Below, one piece after another: positions 1-7,468 of a DNA stretch of 15,901 bases. The stretch spans positions 1 through 15,901 of the forward strand of contig WGBJ01000159.1 in NCBI GenBank assembly GCA_015494385.1, read 5' to 3'. The translations under genes and the position numbers were made by a program. Position 1 is the stretch's first letter. The number at the start of each line of letters is the position of its first letter. Source of the DNA: Marinosulfonomonas sp. Lineage in GTDB: Bacteria; Pseudomonadota; Alphaproteobacteria; Rhodobacterales; Rhodobacteraceae. The notes under the pieces are model-generated. The model ran no database searches, was not told where the DNA came from, and saw only the letters and a list, made by a program, of their open reading frames with translations.

Positions 1-571
1 CCCAATGGGTAACATTCAGCTGCCCAAGGTTCTGATTGCCGACTAACCCGTATGCCCCGATCCCGACAAACGCCAACAGGATGACAAGTTTGATTGTCAC
101 CGCATAGGATTCAATCATACCAACAACCTTGATGCTGTAGTAGTTGATGGCCGTGGCGACAATCACAATCATACTGGCATAAATATGGAAATTAACCGTT
201 TGATCCGCCGAAATTTTATACAGATTTGGTGCGTAGGATCCAAAGGCCGAGGCATATAGTGCCAGCATTATGATATAGCTGACCCATAAAAGGTTGTTAA
301 TGCCCCCGCTAAATACACCAGTGCCGAAACCCTGATTGATAAACTTAACGGTCCCGCCCCTGTCGGGATAGGCAAGTGACAGTTTGACGTAGCTATAGGA
401 CGTTATCAGCGCGATCAGCCCGGCAATCAGAAAGGAAACGGGCGTGCCCCCCTTGGCAAGGGTCGCGGCCAGACCCAGCACGGCAAAAATACCGCCACCA
501 ACCATGCCGCCAATTCCGATTGAAACAGCTTCTTTCAACCCGATTTTTTTCGCACCGGTATGACTGCTCAT
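1..571 (-). CDS. APC-superfamily amino acid/amine permease (N-terminal 190 residues, cut by window edge)
   Basis: Integral membrane permease of the amino acid-polyamine-organocation (APC) superfamily; the imported solute cannot be told from this fragment. The reading frame is open from an ATG at 571 to the window edge. Near the N-terminus it has the family's glycine-rich first helix, GIGGMVGGGIF at about residues 19-29. Further hydrophobic segments lie at about 43-57, 82-101, 122-136 and 149-162, and the RGGTVKF stretch at about 77-83 follows the second helix, as is usual in this family. The start is supported by AAGGTG about 6 bases upstream. It begins 10 bp after the stop of the DUF202 gene, so the two are probably co-transcribed. 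About half or more of the protein lies outside the window. Family assignment is firm; substrate and gene name are open. Confidence 0.85.
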   Translation of the reverse strand, partial: MSSHTGAKKIGLKEAVSIGIGGMVGGGIFAVLGLAATLAKGGTPVSFLIAGLIALITSYSYVKLSLAYPDRGGTVKFINQGFGTGVFSGGINNLLWVSYIIMLALYASAFGSYAPNLYKISADQTVNFHIYASMIVIVATAINYYSIKVVGMIESYAVTIKLVILLAFVGIGAYGLVGNQNLGQLNVTHW

Positions 572-581
572 GTTTTGCACC

Positions 582-944
582 TTACTTGAAAGCGATCAGG
601 ATGACGCCCAGCAGGGCAAGAATGGAACACACAGACAACAGTCCGCTAATCGTATTCACCAGCCACAGCGGCGTTGCGTCGACATCAAGGTCCGCCATGC
701 GGACATGCAAATGCCTATAGCGCCACGAGGCCTGCAAAAAGGCTGCAATGCTAAGCAGGATCAAAACAATCGCAATGACCAGCAACATCCAGACAGGCAT
801 GGTATCCTGCAAGAATTTGGCAACCCCCAACCCTGCGGCCAATGCAGATAATCCGGTCCGGATCCACGCCTGAAAAGTGCGTTCGTTGGCCAGCACAGTC
901 CGGTCCAGTGCAAGGGCGTTATTGTCAGGGTTCATCTCGTTCAT
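582..944 (-). CDS. DUF202 (YidH-type) small membrane protein
   Basis: A 120-residue membrane protein of the DUF202 family, whose molecular function is not established. The hallmark is the segment LANERTFQAWIRTGLSAL (about residues 18-35), a conserved RTxLAxERTxLAWIRTGL-like motif leading into the first of three hydrophobic helices (about 30-46, 49-70 and 92-118). A short polar linker rich in Arg and His lies between helices 2 and 3. I chose the ATG at 944 because AAAAGG lies about 6 bases before it; the same frame extends to a TTG at 965, but that start has no better ribosome site. The gene lies 10 bp upstream of the APC permease in the same direction, so it may be an accessory or partner of that permease, although this link is inference only. 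Confidence 0.8.
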   Translation of the reverse strand: MNEMNPDNNALALDRTVLANERTFQAWIRTGLSALAAGLGVAKFLQDTMPVWMLLVIAIVLILLSIAAFLQASWRYRHLHVRMADLDVDATPLWLVNTISGLLSVCSILALLGVILIAFK

Positions 945-1347
945 GCTCTGCCTTTTAGCCCACAAAATGGGGTAACGCGATGTTTATCATCATATCGATT
1001 GTGATGGTGCGACCATGTAGCAGCAAAGCGGTAATGTCACCCCTGTGCAATTCAGGAATGTTATTCTCTTGTTCAGCATCGGAACGTGATCTCGGACATC
1101 CCGTCTGTGATCGCGCGCGGCAACGGCTGGTTCCGATCAGCATTTTAACAATCACCCCGACGCACCCAGCCAAGGGATTAACGAGATCCTGTATATAACG
1201 GCATATACTGAACAGATTGACCTTTTCATGCCCTTCTTTACCAACCAGAATCTTCGGCAAAACAAGAAGTCATCATTGCGCCCCACCTTTGCGCTTTCCC
1301 CAAAGACAAACTGGGCGATGTGGAAATAGCAGTGTTACAGGGTTGCC
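945..1347. other. Intergenic stretch of about 400 bp, no convincing gene
   Basis: This lies between the end of the M20 deacylase gene and the DUF202 gene and should hold the promoter of the DUF202-permease pair. A minus-strand open frame (955-1260, TTG start) resembles no family I know, has low-complexity Arg/Ser/Cys-rich sequence in its middle and no good ribosome site, so I do not call it. The visible structure is an inverted repeat at 1191-1208, listed separately. No strong U-tract terminator is seen after the deacylase stop; only a weak CTTTG...CAAAG pairing is present on the minus strand. Confidence 0.5.
1191..1208. promoter_or_regulatory. Inverted repeat GTATAT-N6-ATATAC, possible operator
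   Basis: Two perfect 6-base arms, GTATAT (1191-1196) and ATATAC (1203-1208), flank a 6-base spacer in the non-coding gap upstream of the DUF202-permease pair. The size and symmetry suit a dimeric repressor or activator. No regulator is encoded next to it, so a role in controlling the pair is inference. An AT-rich palindrome of this length can also occur by chance. Confidence 0.3.
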
Positions 1348-2499
1348 TTAGCTCGACATTGCCCCCAGTAAACGCTCAAACATCGCGTCACAGGCTGCCA
1401 GTTGCGAAAGCTCGATATATTCATCCGGCTTGTGGCCCTGTCCATCCATCGACCCCGGGCCGCATACGATTGTCGGAATATTCAGGTGGGTTGCGAAATA
1501 TCCGGCCTCGGTGCCAAAGGCGACTTTTGTTGTGCCGATAACGCGTGCCAGTTTCTGCGCTTGGCGCACCACTTTGCTGTCAGGGTCCGTATCCAGTCCG
1601 GGATAGGAAAGCCGTGTCTGAACATCAATTTGCGCAACCGGAAACTGCGCCTGATGGGCGTCACTGACCTTTTGCGCGGCCGCCTGAATACGGGTCAAAA
1701 TATCGTCAGGATTGTCCGCAGCCAGATGGCGGAATTCAAAATCGACTATGGCTTTTTCGGGCACAATATTCAGCGCCAGCCCGCCCGATACCTTGGCCAC
1801 ATGTATTGTTGAATATGGGATCCCGTAATCGGTATCCTGCGCACCGTTTTCAGCATAATCATTCTGCAGCTTGCGCAATTGCGTTACGAAATCGGTGGCC
1901 AGATGCAGTGCATTCAGAAAATTCGGGGCCATTGCCGAATGGCCGTCCATACCCTGACAGGTTGCCCGCAACGCCGCCTTGCCCTTATGCCCCACGGCAA
2001 CCTGCATCATGGTTGGCTCGCCCACAAAACACAGGCGAGGCAGGCCGATAAGCGGTTCAAGGTGGTCGATCATCGACCGGATACCGACACAACCTATTTC
2101 TTCGTCATAGGAAAAGGCAAGCTTCAGGGGTTCTTTCAGATCAACCCCTGAAGCCCGATCGGCCAGCGCCAGCATGCAGGCCAAATAGCCTTTCATATCC
2201 GTGGTGCCGCGCCCGAATGCCTTGCCATCCTCCACAGTCATTTTGAAAGGGTCGGTTGTCCAGTTCTGACCGGCAACCGGAACCACATCTGTGTGGCCGG
2301 ACAACAGGATACCGGCCTTGTCCTTTGGCCCAATGCGCGCGAACAAACCGGCCTTTTGTCCGGTTTCATCCGTGACCCGATGCGCCTCGAACCCGCGTTC
2401 CGTCAAAAAGTTCTGAATATAGTCGATAATCGGCAGGTTGCTGTCGGCGCTAACCGTTGGAAAGGCGACAAGCTGATCCAGAATATCAAGCGTATTCAT
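1348..2499 (-). CDS. argE: M20 family metallo-deacylase, ArgE-like (acetylornithine deacetylase family)
   Basis: A 383-residue cytosolic di-zinc amidohydrolase of the M20 family; the named reaction is hydrolysis of N2-acetylornithine to ornithine and acetate. Metal-site residues are visible in order: H69 and D71 in GHTDVVP, D101 in GTTDMKG, the catalytic pair E133-E134 in YDEEIG, E161 in VGEPT, and H356 in GQGHKPDEY. H187 in DGHSAM fits the histidine contributed across the dimer interface. Length is normal for ArgE. It is the last gene of the minus-strand operon, starting 17 bp after the DUF1028 stop, with a G-run ribosome site. Its place behind a polyamine-type importer, aminotransferase and RidA suggests that it removes an acyl group from an imported or intermediate amine rather than serving arginine synthesis. 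The ArgE name gives the family; the substrate is uncertain. Confidence 0.88.
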   Translation of the reverse strand: MNTLDILDQLVAFPTVSADSNLPIIDYIQNFLTERGFEAHRVTDETGQKAGLFARIGPKDKAGILLSGHTDVVPVAGQNWTTDPFKMTVEDGKAFGRGTTDMKGYLACMLALADRASGVDLKEPLKLAFSYDEEIGCVGIRSMIDHLEPLIGLPRLCFVGEPTMMQVAVGHKGKAALRATCQGMDGHSAMAPNFLNALHLATDFVTQLRKLQNDYAENGAQDTDYGIPYSTIHVAKVSGGLALNIVPEKAIVDFEFRHLAADNPDDILTRIQAAAQKVSDAHQAQFPVAQIDVQTRLSYPGLDTDPDSKVVRQAQKLARVIGTTKVAFGTEAGYFATHLNIPTIVCGPGSMDGQGHKPDEYIELSQLAACDAMFERLLGAMSS

Positions 2500-2516
2500 T
2501 ACAGCCCCCCCCGACC

Positions 2517-3191
2517 CTATTCATCCCCCGGAACGCCGTATGACGGTGCCTTACGCGGATCGATTGCGCGCTGCACATAGGCGTCCAGTTGCGGTTTATA
2601 GATCTCCCAGGCGGTTGCGATGTTTTCGATGGGGCAATCTTCGCTCCAGTCGCAGCGCAGATCGGCCACCGGCCACGCCACGGTGTCACAAATCTGCATA
2701 CCGGCTGAATGGATTGGCCCGGCCTCGCCGCCCTGTGCCAACCCTGCGCGCATCGCGGCAATCAGACGGTCCCCGATATGGCCGCTGGCGGACTGGAACC
2801 CGTCAACGATGGCCTGCGGCACCCCGTCGTTGGCCAGCAGATTACCGGCGGACAAAACATTATCCCCCACCGCATGGGTCCATATGCCCAGCGAATTGGG
2901 GCCGGAATGGATGGCTGTATTGCCCGAGGTATCAATTGCCAAAACCTGCCGGTATTCCATGAACTGACCGCTATTGGTGATGTCCTCTATCGCCTCGTTT
3001 GCGCTTAGCCCGCGGCCCATAAGGTCAAGCATACGCGGGCCTAATGTGGGGTCGGTGATGTTTTGCGAAGCCACCGCCCCGACCTGCGCGCGCGTATAGG
3101 AACAACGCGCCGCCACAGCAGGCGAGGACGAGGCAATCGCCACCCCGAACATGCCGGTTTTGTCGCAACGGGCCACAAGGGAAAATGTCAT
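2517..3191 (-). CDS. DUF1028 family protein (putative Ntn-hydrolase fold)
   Basis: A 224-residue protein of the DUF1028 family, considered to have an N-terminal-nucleophile hydrolase-like fold, with no settled reaction. Family marks are the start MTFSLVARCDKTGMFGVAIAS, the segment GAVASQNITDPTLGPRMLDLM (about 38-58), and GGEAGPIHSAGM (about 154-165), where relatives usually carry a GGDxRGxxSA-type motif. If Met1 is removed, Thr2 would be the N-terminal residue and a candidate nucleophile; this is inference. I chose the ATG at 3191 because GGAGG sits 6 bases before it and the conserved protein begins there; ten extra codons upstream to 3221 lie inside RidA and are not homologous. The start follows the RidA stop by a single base, which implies translational coupling. 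A possible job is amide hydrolysis in the same pathway. Confidence 0.87.
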   Translation of the reverse strand: MTFSLVARCDKTGMFGVAIASSSPAVAARCSYTRAQVGAVASQNITDPTLGPRMLDLMGRGLSANEAIEDITNSGQFMEYRQVLAIDTSGNTAIHSGPNSLGIWTHAVGDNVLSAGNLLANDGVPQAIVDGFQSASGHIGDRLIAAMRAGLAQGGEAGPIHSAGMQICDTVAWPVADLRCDWSEDCPIENIATAWEIYKPQLDAYVQRAIDPRKAPSYGVPGDE

Positions 3192-3192
3192 C

Positions 3193-3612
3193 TTAGTCCT
3201 CCGGTATGACGGCGGTGGCATCTATTTCAACCAGCCAATCCGGCCGCGCCAGCGCCTGCACCACCAATCCGGTGGAAACGGGATACACACCTTTGATGTA
3301 TTCCCCCATGGTGCGGTAAACATCTTCGCGGTAACGCACGTCGGTGATGTAAACCACGACCTTGACCAGATGCTCCATGCTGCCGCCTGCTTCATGGATC
3401 AATTGCTTGATGTTTTGCATTACCTTGTGGGTTTGCTCGACCGGATCATGGCTGTTGATATTGACCGCATCCTCCAGATTTTGCGGGCACTGGCCGCGCA
3501 GGTAAACGGTTTTACCCCCTTGCGTGACCACCGCCTGACACAAATCGTTGTCCAGATTCTGTTCCGGATAAGTGTCTTTAGTGTTGAATTTGCGAATGCG
3601 GGTGTGGGCCAT
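3193..3612 (-). CDS. ridA: RidA/YjgF-family enamine/imine deaminase
   Basis: A 139-residue member of the Rid (YjgF/YER057c/UK114) family. These trimeric cytosolic proteins hydrolyse reactive enamines and imines, such as those released by PLP enzymes or by amine oxidation, to ketones and ammonia. The conserved tail ALARPDWLVEIDATAVI carries R123, matching the arginine that holds the substrate carboxylate in RidA, and E129, matching the conserved acidic residue. The middle HLVKVVVYITDVRYREDV (about 81-98) is the usual Rid core. It is slightly longer than the typical 125-130 residues because of an N-terminal extension. The start has GGAG about 7 bases upstream and lies 12 bp after the monooxygenase stop. 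Its context between a flavin monooxygenase and DUF1028 points to a pathway-specific role rather than general housekeeping. Confidence 0.93.
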   Translation of the reverse strand: MAHTRIRKFNTKDTYPEQNLDNDLCQAVVTQGGKTVYLRGQCPQNLEDAVNINSHDPVEQTHKVMQNIKQLIHEAGGSMEHLVKVVVYITDVRYREDVYRTMGEYIKGVYPVSTGLVVQALARPDWLVEIDATAVIPED

Positions 3613-3624
3613 AATGTGCTCCGT

Positions 3625-4881
3625 TCAGGTGTCGTTCGGGCCGGAGTATTGCGCATACATCCGTTGAATGGAAATCTGGTCTGCCAGATATTTGGCATCA
3701 TGCCAGACCCCCCAGATAAAGGTCGAACCCCGCCGAGACTGCCATGGCAGACCAAGGAAATATATACCCGGTTCCGTGGAAACACCGCGTTGGTGGTCCG
3801 GTTTGCCATCGGCATCAAAAGCGTCGACTTTCAGCCAGCTGAAGTCCTGCGAAAAACCGGTTGCCCAGATGATGGATGTCACCCCCGCATCGGCCAGATC
3901 AAGCTGGCGCAGCGGGTTCGTCATACATTCGGGGTCGGGCAATCGGGTGCGGGCCTCGGGTTCTTCGGGGAAATCCAGACCGTTGCGGGCAATATAGGCA
4001 TCGGCAGCCTCCAGCATGGCCAGATGGCTGGCATCCCCGTGGGCAATATTGTCGTTCAGATCATCGGCAAACTTTAGCACGCCATCGGTATAGGTTTCCG
4101 TACGCCCAACCAGTGTCATTCCCGCCGCGGCCAGCTCGCGAAAGTCGATCGTTTCACCACCCCGCGCGCCACTGACGGCAATGGTCACATGTTCGGCCCC
4201 CGGCACAGGGGCGGCCAGATCCCACATGCCCAGCACCCCCAGCCACCAGACAAAATCACGCCCGCGATAGCTGCGCGGGGGGCGGTCATGGGGGCCAACA
4301 GACAGGAAAACCTGCCTGCCCGCGCGCATCAATTCATCCGCGATCTGCACACCGGATGATCCGGCGCCAACCACCATAACGGCCCCGTCCAGCAACTGGT
4401 CCGGATTGCGGTAATCATAGGAATGTAGCTGCATGATATCTGCGTCTTTTGGCACAACAGGGGGCACCACCGGACACTGGAATGCGCCGGTTGCCACAAC
4501 CACATTGCGGGCCTCGATCGCACCTTTGGATGTCTCGACATGAAATCCCGCGCGACCGACGTTGCGGCGCACTTCAGTCACATCGACGCCGGTGCGGATC
4601 GGGGCATCGACCTGTTTTGCATAGGCCTCGAAATAATCGGCAACATCGTCCTTGGCCACAAATTCCTCGGCATCGCCCGGAAATTCCATCCCCGGGAACC
4701 GGTCATGCCAGGCAGGACCATTGGCCACCAGACTGTCCCACCGGCCCGTGCGCCAGCGTTCGGCAATCCGGTCCCGCTCAAGCACCAGATGCGGAATGCC
4801 GGCTTTGCCCAGATGTTCGCTCATGGCGACGCCGGCCTGACCTGCGCCAACGACAAGTGTGTCTATTTTTTCGATCGGCAT
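3625..4881 (-). CDS. Flavin-dependent monooxygenase (FMO/CzcO-like, FAD and NAD(P)H)
   Basis: A 418-residue flavoprotein with two Rossmann domains, related to FMO and YUCCA-type monooxygenases, which hydroxylate soft N or S centres or oxidise carbonyls using NADPH and O2. The FAD motif GAGQAG is at 12-17 with E35 at the end of the second strand. ATG motifs occur at 130-132 and 340-342 (IIWATGF), and the NAD(P)H motif GAGSSG is at 172-177. The FMO fingerprint region is present but altered: H153, S154 and Y157 are kept while the Phe and Gly positions are A147 and I149. A ribosome site AAAGGA lies about 9 bases before the ATG. It starts 57 bp after the aminotransferase and is followed after 12 bp by RidA. 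N-oxidation of an amine to a product that gives an imine would fit that order; the reaction is inferred. Confidence 0.85.
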   Translation of the reverse strand: MPIEKIDTLVVGAGQAGVAMSEHLGKAGIPHLVLERDRIAERWRTGRWDSLVANGPAWHDRFPGMEFPGDAEEFVAKDDVADYFEAYAKQVDAPIRTGVDVTEVRRNVGRAGFHVETSKGAIEARNVVVATGAFQCPVVPPVVPKDADIMQLHSYDYRNPDQLLDGAVMVVGAGSSGVQIADELMRAGRQVFLSVGPHDRPPRSYRGRDFVWWLGVLGMWDLAAPVPGAEHVTIAVSGARGGETIDFRELAAAGMTLVGRTETYTDGVLKFADDLNDNIAHGDASHLAMLEAADAYIARNGLDFPEEPEARTRLPDPECMTNPLRQLDLADAGVTSIIWATGFSQDFSWLKVDAFDADGKPDHQRGVSTEPGIYFLGLPWQSRRGSTFIWGVWHDAKYLADQISIQRMYAQYSGPNDT

Positions 4882-4938
4882 ATTCCGCGTCCTTTCAAAC
4901 AGAAATTACGTTCGCGCGCCCTATTGGTTTTGTTCGGC

Positions 4939-6303
4939 CTAATCTGGCAGTCCAGCCATAACAGCAAGGATACTATCACGCAAAATACCCTCGATTTCAC
5001 CGATCATTGCTTCGTCCATAATTAGTGTTGGCGACAAGATCAGGATATTGCCAAGCGGACGTGCGATCAGGCCGCGTTTCTGGGTTTCCTGCGCAATCCG
5101 TTGGCCCAGCTTGACCTCGTCCGCATAAGTTTCTTTGGTGTCTTTGTTTTTGACAAACTCGATCCCCATCATGAAATGGCTGCCCCGCACATCCCCCACA
5201 ATGTCCAGATCACTTAACCCGCGCAGGGCATTTTCAAACACCTTGCCGGTGATCTGTGCCTTTTGCGGAATTTCCTCGCGCTCTAGAATGTCGATATTCG
5301 CCAATGCGGCCGCGGCGGCGGCGGGGTGGCCTGAATATGTCATGCCGTGCAGGAACATCGCGCCGGGTTCTGAGATAACTTCGTAAATTTCGTCGGAAAT
5401 GATGGTCGCCGAAAGGGGTTGATAGCCCGAGGTCAGCCCTTTGGCGGTGTTGATGATATCAGGCACCATGCCGAAAACATCTTCCGAGGCAAACATATGC
5501 CCCAACCGGCCAAAGGCGGTGACCACCTCGTCGGCGATGTATTTGATATCATGGTCCGCCGTAATCTGGCGCATCCGTGCGTGATAGCCATCCGGCGCCA
5601 CCAGAATACCACCTGCCCCCATGATCGGTTCGGCAATAAAGGCCGCAATGTTTTCCGCGCCGATATCGCGGATTGCGCCCAGCATATCCTCCGCCAAGGC
5701 GTCCAGAAATTCGGCCTCTGTCATCTCGCCCGCTTCGCGATAGCCGTAGGGCGCGCGCAAGTGGTGGACCAACCCATCGGCTGCGGTATCCCACCCTTCG
5801 CTATAGACCGGTGTGGTCATTGCCATCGCCAGATGGGTCGAGCCATGATACGCCCCGATCCGCGACAGGATTTTCTTTTTGTTCGGACGCCCCAGCCGGT
5901 TGTTGTAGTGGTGCAATATCCGAATGGCGGTATCGTTGGCGACAGACCCCGAATTGCCAAAATACACCCGGTTCAGATTGCCCGGCGCAAGGCTTGCCAG
6001 CTTATCCGCCAATGCCGCGGCTGATGGGTGGGTGAAATTATAAAAGGTCGAATAGTAATCCAGCGTTTCCAGCTGTCGGGTAATCGCGTCAATGATTTCA
6101 CGCCGCCCGTGCCCCACATTCACGCACCACAAACCGCCGATACCGTCAATCAGCTCGTTTCCTTCGCTGTCGGTTACATAGGCCCCCTTGGCGGCGACAA
6201 TTGCGGTGCGGGCACCCTGTTGTTTCAACCCGTCCAGATCAGCAAATGATTGGATCAGATGGGCGTCTTGGGCCAGAATATCGTCAGTGCTTTGCTTGTT
6301 CAT
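4939..6303 (-). CDS. Class III (omega) PLP aminotransferase
   Basis: A 454-residue fold-type I, class III aminotransferase, which moves a terminal amino group from an amine or omega-amino acid to pyruvate or 2-oxoglutarate. PLP-site residues are clear: the phosphate-binding GNSGSVAND near 116-124, Y152-H153-G154 stacking on the ring, E225, D258 in IADEVVTAFGRLG binding the pyridine nitrogen, and the Schiff-base lysine K288 in INTAKGLTSGY. T322 lies in the GMTYSGHP segment that closes the site across the dimer. I chose the ATG at 6303, with AAAGGA 7 bases before it, over an upstream in-frame ATG at 6360 whose 19 extra residues (Gly/Arg-rich) look non-coding. Placement directly behind a PotABCD-type importer suggests an imported di- or polyamine, or a derivative, as donor, as in putrescine-pyruvate aminotransferases. 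Exact specificity cannot be read. Confidence 0.9.
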   Translation of the reverse strand: MNKQSTDDILAQDAHLIQSFADLDGLKQQGARTAIVAAKGAYVTDSEGNELIDGIGGLWCVNVGHGRREIIDAITRQLETLDYYSTFYNFTHPSAAALADKLASLAPGNLNRVYFGNSGSVANDTAIRILHHYNNRLGRPNKKKILSRIGAYHGSTHLAMAMTTPVYSEGWDTAADGLVHHLRAPYGYREAGEMTEAEFLDALAEDMLGAIRDIGAENIAAFIAEPIMGAGGILVAPDGYHARMRQITADHDIKYIADEVVTAFGRLGHMFASEDVFGMVPDIINTAKGLTSGYQPLSATIISDEIYEVISEPGAMFLHGMTYSGHPAAAAAALANIDILEREEIPQKAQITGKVFENALRGLSDLDIVGDVRGSHFMMGIEFVKNKDTKETYADEVKLGQRIAQETQKRGLIARPLGNILILSPTLIMDEAMIGEIEGILRDSILAVMAGLPD

Positions 6304-6349
6304 AGGTTGATCCTTTGGGTTCGGTTGTCTGCGGCTGCACCCCTCTGGT

Positions 6350-6413
6350 CTGCCACCCATAACAGGTGACAGCCAGAAGGCGCCGGACAGCCCCGCAACA
6401 AACGGGGTTGCTG
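6350..6413 (-). other. Two tandem hairpins in the gap between the binding-protein and aminotransferase genes
   Basis: In minus-strand RNA, CAGC and CCCG (with an AAC bulge) pair with CGGG and GCTG at 6413-6388 around a 7-base loop. CTGTCACC (6372-6365) then pairs with GGTGGCAG (6357-6350) around a 7-base loop; one of these pairs is G-U, so this stem is better in minus-strand RNA than in plus. Neither hairpin is followed by a U-run, so they look more like processing or stabilising structures, or a leaky attenuator, than a true terminator. In ABC operons such a structure after the binding-protein gene often raises its mRNA level relative to its neighbours. Confidence 0.4.
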
Positions 6414-6416
6414 ATT

Positions 6417-7451
6417 TTACTTTTTCAGATCGGTCCAGATCTTGTCATAGACAGCTTGCACATCTTGCGAACAGGCCATGATGAACTGACCTTTGCCACC
6501 TGCAGGCGGGTTCAGCTCGGGGGCGCTTTTCACAGATTCGTCCAGGAACCCTTCCACACCCTCTACGCCAGCGGTATATTGTGCGTAATTGGTGATCGCT
6601 GCCGCATTTTCAGGCTCGAGCAGGAAATTCATGAACTTCAGCGCGTTGTCCCGATTTGGTGCGTCTTTCAACAGCACCACATTGTCCATCCAGACAACAT
6701 AGCCTTCCTTGGGGAATGCATATTCGATATTCGCCCCTTCTTCGCGGGCCTTGGCCGAGAACCCGTTCCAGATCATACCCACAGCAGCATCGCCCGACAC
6801 CAGCACATCCTTGGCCGTATCAGACCCGAAAGACGCCCAGTGCGGTTTGGCTGATTGCAGCAGATCATTCAGGGCGCGCAGTTGATCACGGTCACTCGTG
6901 CATTGCGGAATGCCCAGATATATGGACGCAAGCGCAATGACCTCGCCTTGGCTGTCGAGCACGTTGATCTTGCCCTGCAACTCGGCCGGTGGATCGAACA
7001 CGATGGCAAGCGTTTGAATATCGCCGCTGTAAACATCACGGTTCACGGCAAAGCTGGTGGTCCCCCACTGATAAGGGATAGAGCTGTGGCGGCCCGGATC
7101 AAAACTGACGTCCACCCACTGGGGCGAAATATTGCCAAAATTGCTTAGTTCGGATGGCTCGAATGTGTCCAGCAAACCTTCGCCGGCCATGATTTCGACC
7201 ATGTAGTCACCGGGAACAGTCACATCGTAGCTGCCCATTTTACCCGCTTTCAGCGCGGTCAGCATGGCTTCGTTTGAATCGAATGTATCCATGGTGACTT
7301 CGACATCGTATTCGGCAGCAAACTTATCCAGAAGCTCTTGCGGCATGTATTCGAACCAGTGGTAAATCGACAATTTGCCCTCGGCATGCACCGCACTGGC
7401 GGCAATCGTCAGCGCCAATGCCGACGCGCCCAGTTTCAACAGTTTTTTCAT
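6417..7451 (-). CDS. potD: Periplasmic polyamine-type substrate-binding protein (PotD/PotF family)
   Basis: A 344-residue periplasmic binding protein delivering a cationic amine to the PotABC complex. The first 23 residues form a signal peptide (KK charge, LALTIAASA core, cleavage likely after VHA). By eye it keeps much of the PotD ligand pocket: W32, E34 and Y35 in HWFEYMP, Y83, W228 in MIWNGFS, and W254 with D256 in VVWMDN, next to D166 and E170. The carboxylates that grip amino groups are therefore largely present. Two cysteines (C184, C327) could form a disulfide in the mature protein. A strong ribosome site, GAGGAG, precedes the ATG, and the gene starts 17 bp after potC. The family is certain; whether it binds putrescine, spermidine or another cation is not determined. 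Confidence 0.92.
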   Translation of the reverse strand: MKKLLKLGASALALTIAASAVHAEGKLSIYHWFEYMPQELLDKFAAEYDVEVTMDTFDSNEAMLTALKAGKMGSYDVTVPGDYMVEIMAGEGLLDTFEPSELSNFGNISPQWVDVSFDPGRHSSIPYQWGTTSFAVNRDVYSGDIQTLAIVFDPPAELQGKINVLDSQGEVIALASIYLGIPQCTSDRDQLRALNDLLQSAKPHWASFGSDTAKDVLVSGDAAVGMIWNGFSAKAREEGANIEYAFPKEGYVVWMDNVVLLKDAPNRDNALKFMNFLLEPENAAAITNYAQYTAGVEGVEGFLDESVKSAPELNPPAGGKGQFIMACSQDVQAVYDKIWTDLKK

Positions 7452-7468
7452 TTCTTTCTCCTCTGTTA

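Noticed and set aside
955..1260. Minus-strand open frame of 101 residues in the gap upstream of the DUF202 gene
   Set aside because: TTG start without a clear ribosome site, no recognisable family, no hydrophobic or motif pattern of a real protein, and it overlaps the region expected to hold a promoter.
3151..4077. Plus-strand open frame of 308 residues opposite RidA and the monooxygenase
   Set aside because: It spans two genuine minus-strand genes and their junction and shows no family features.
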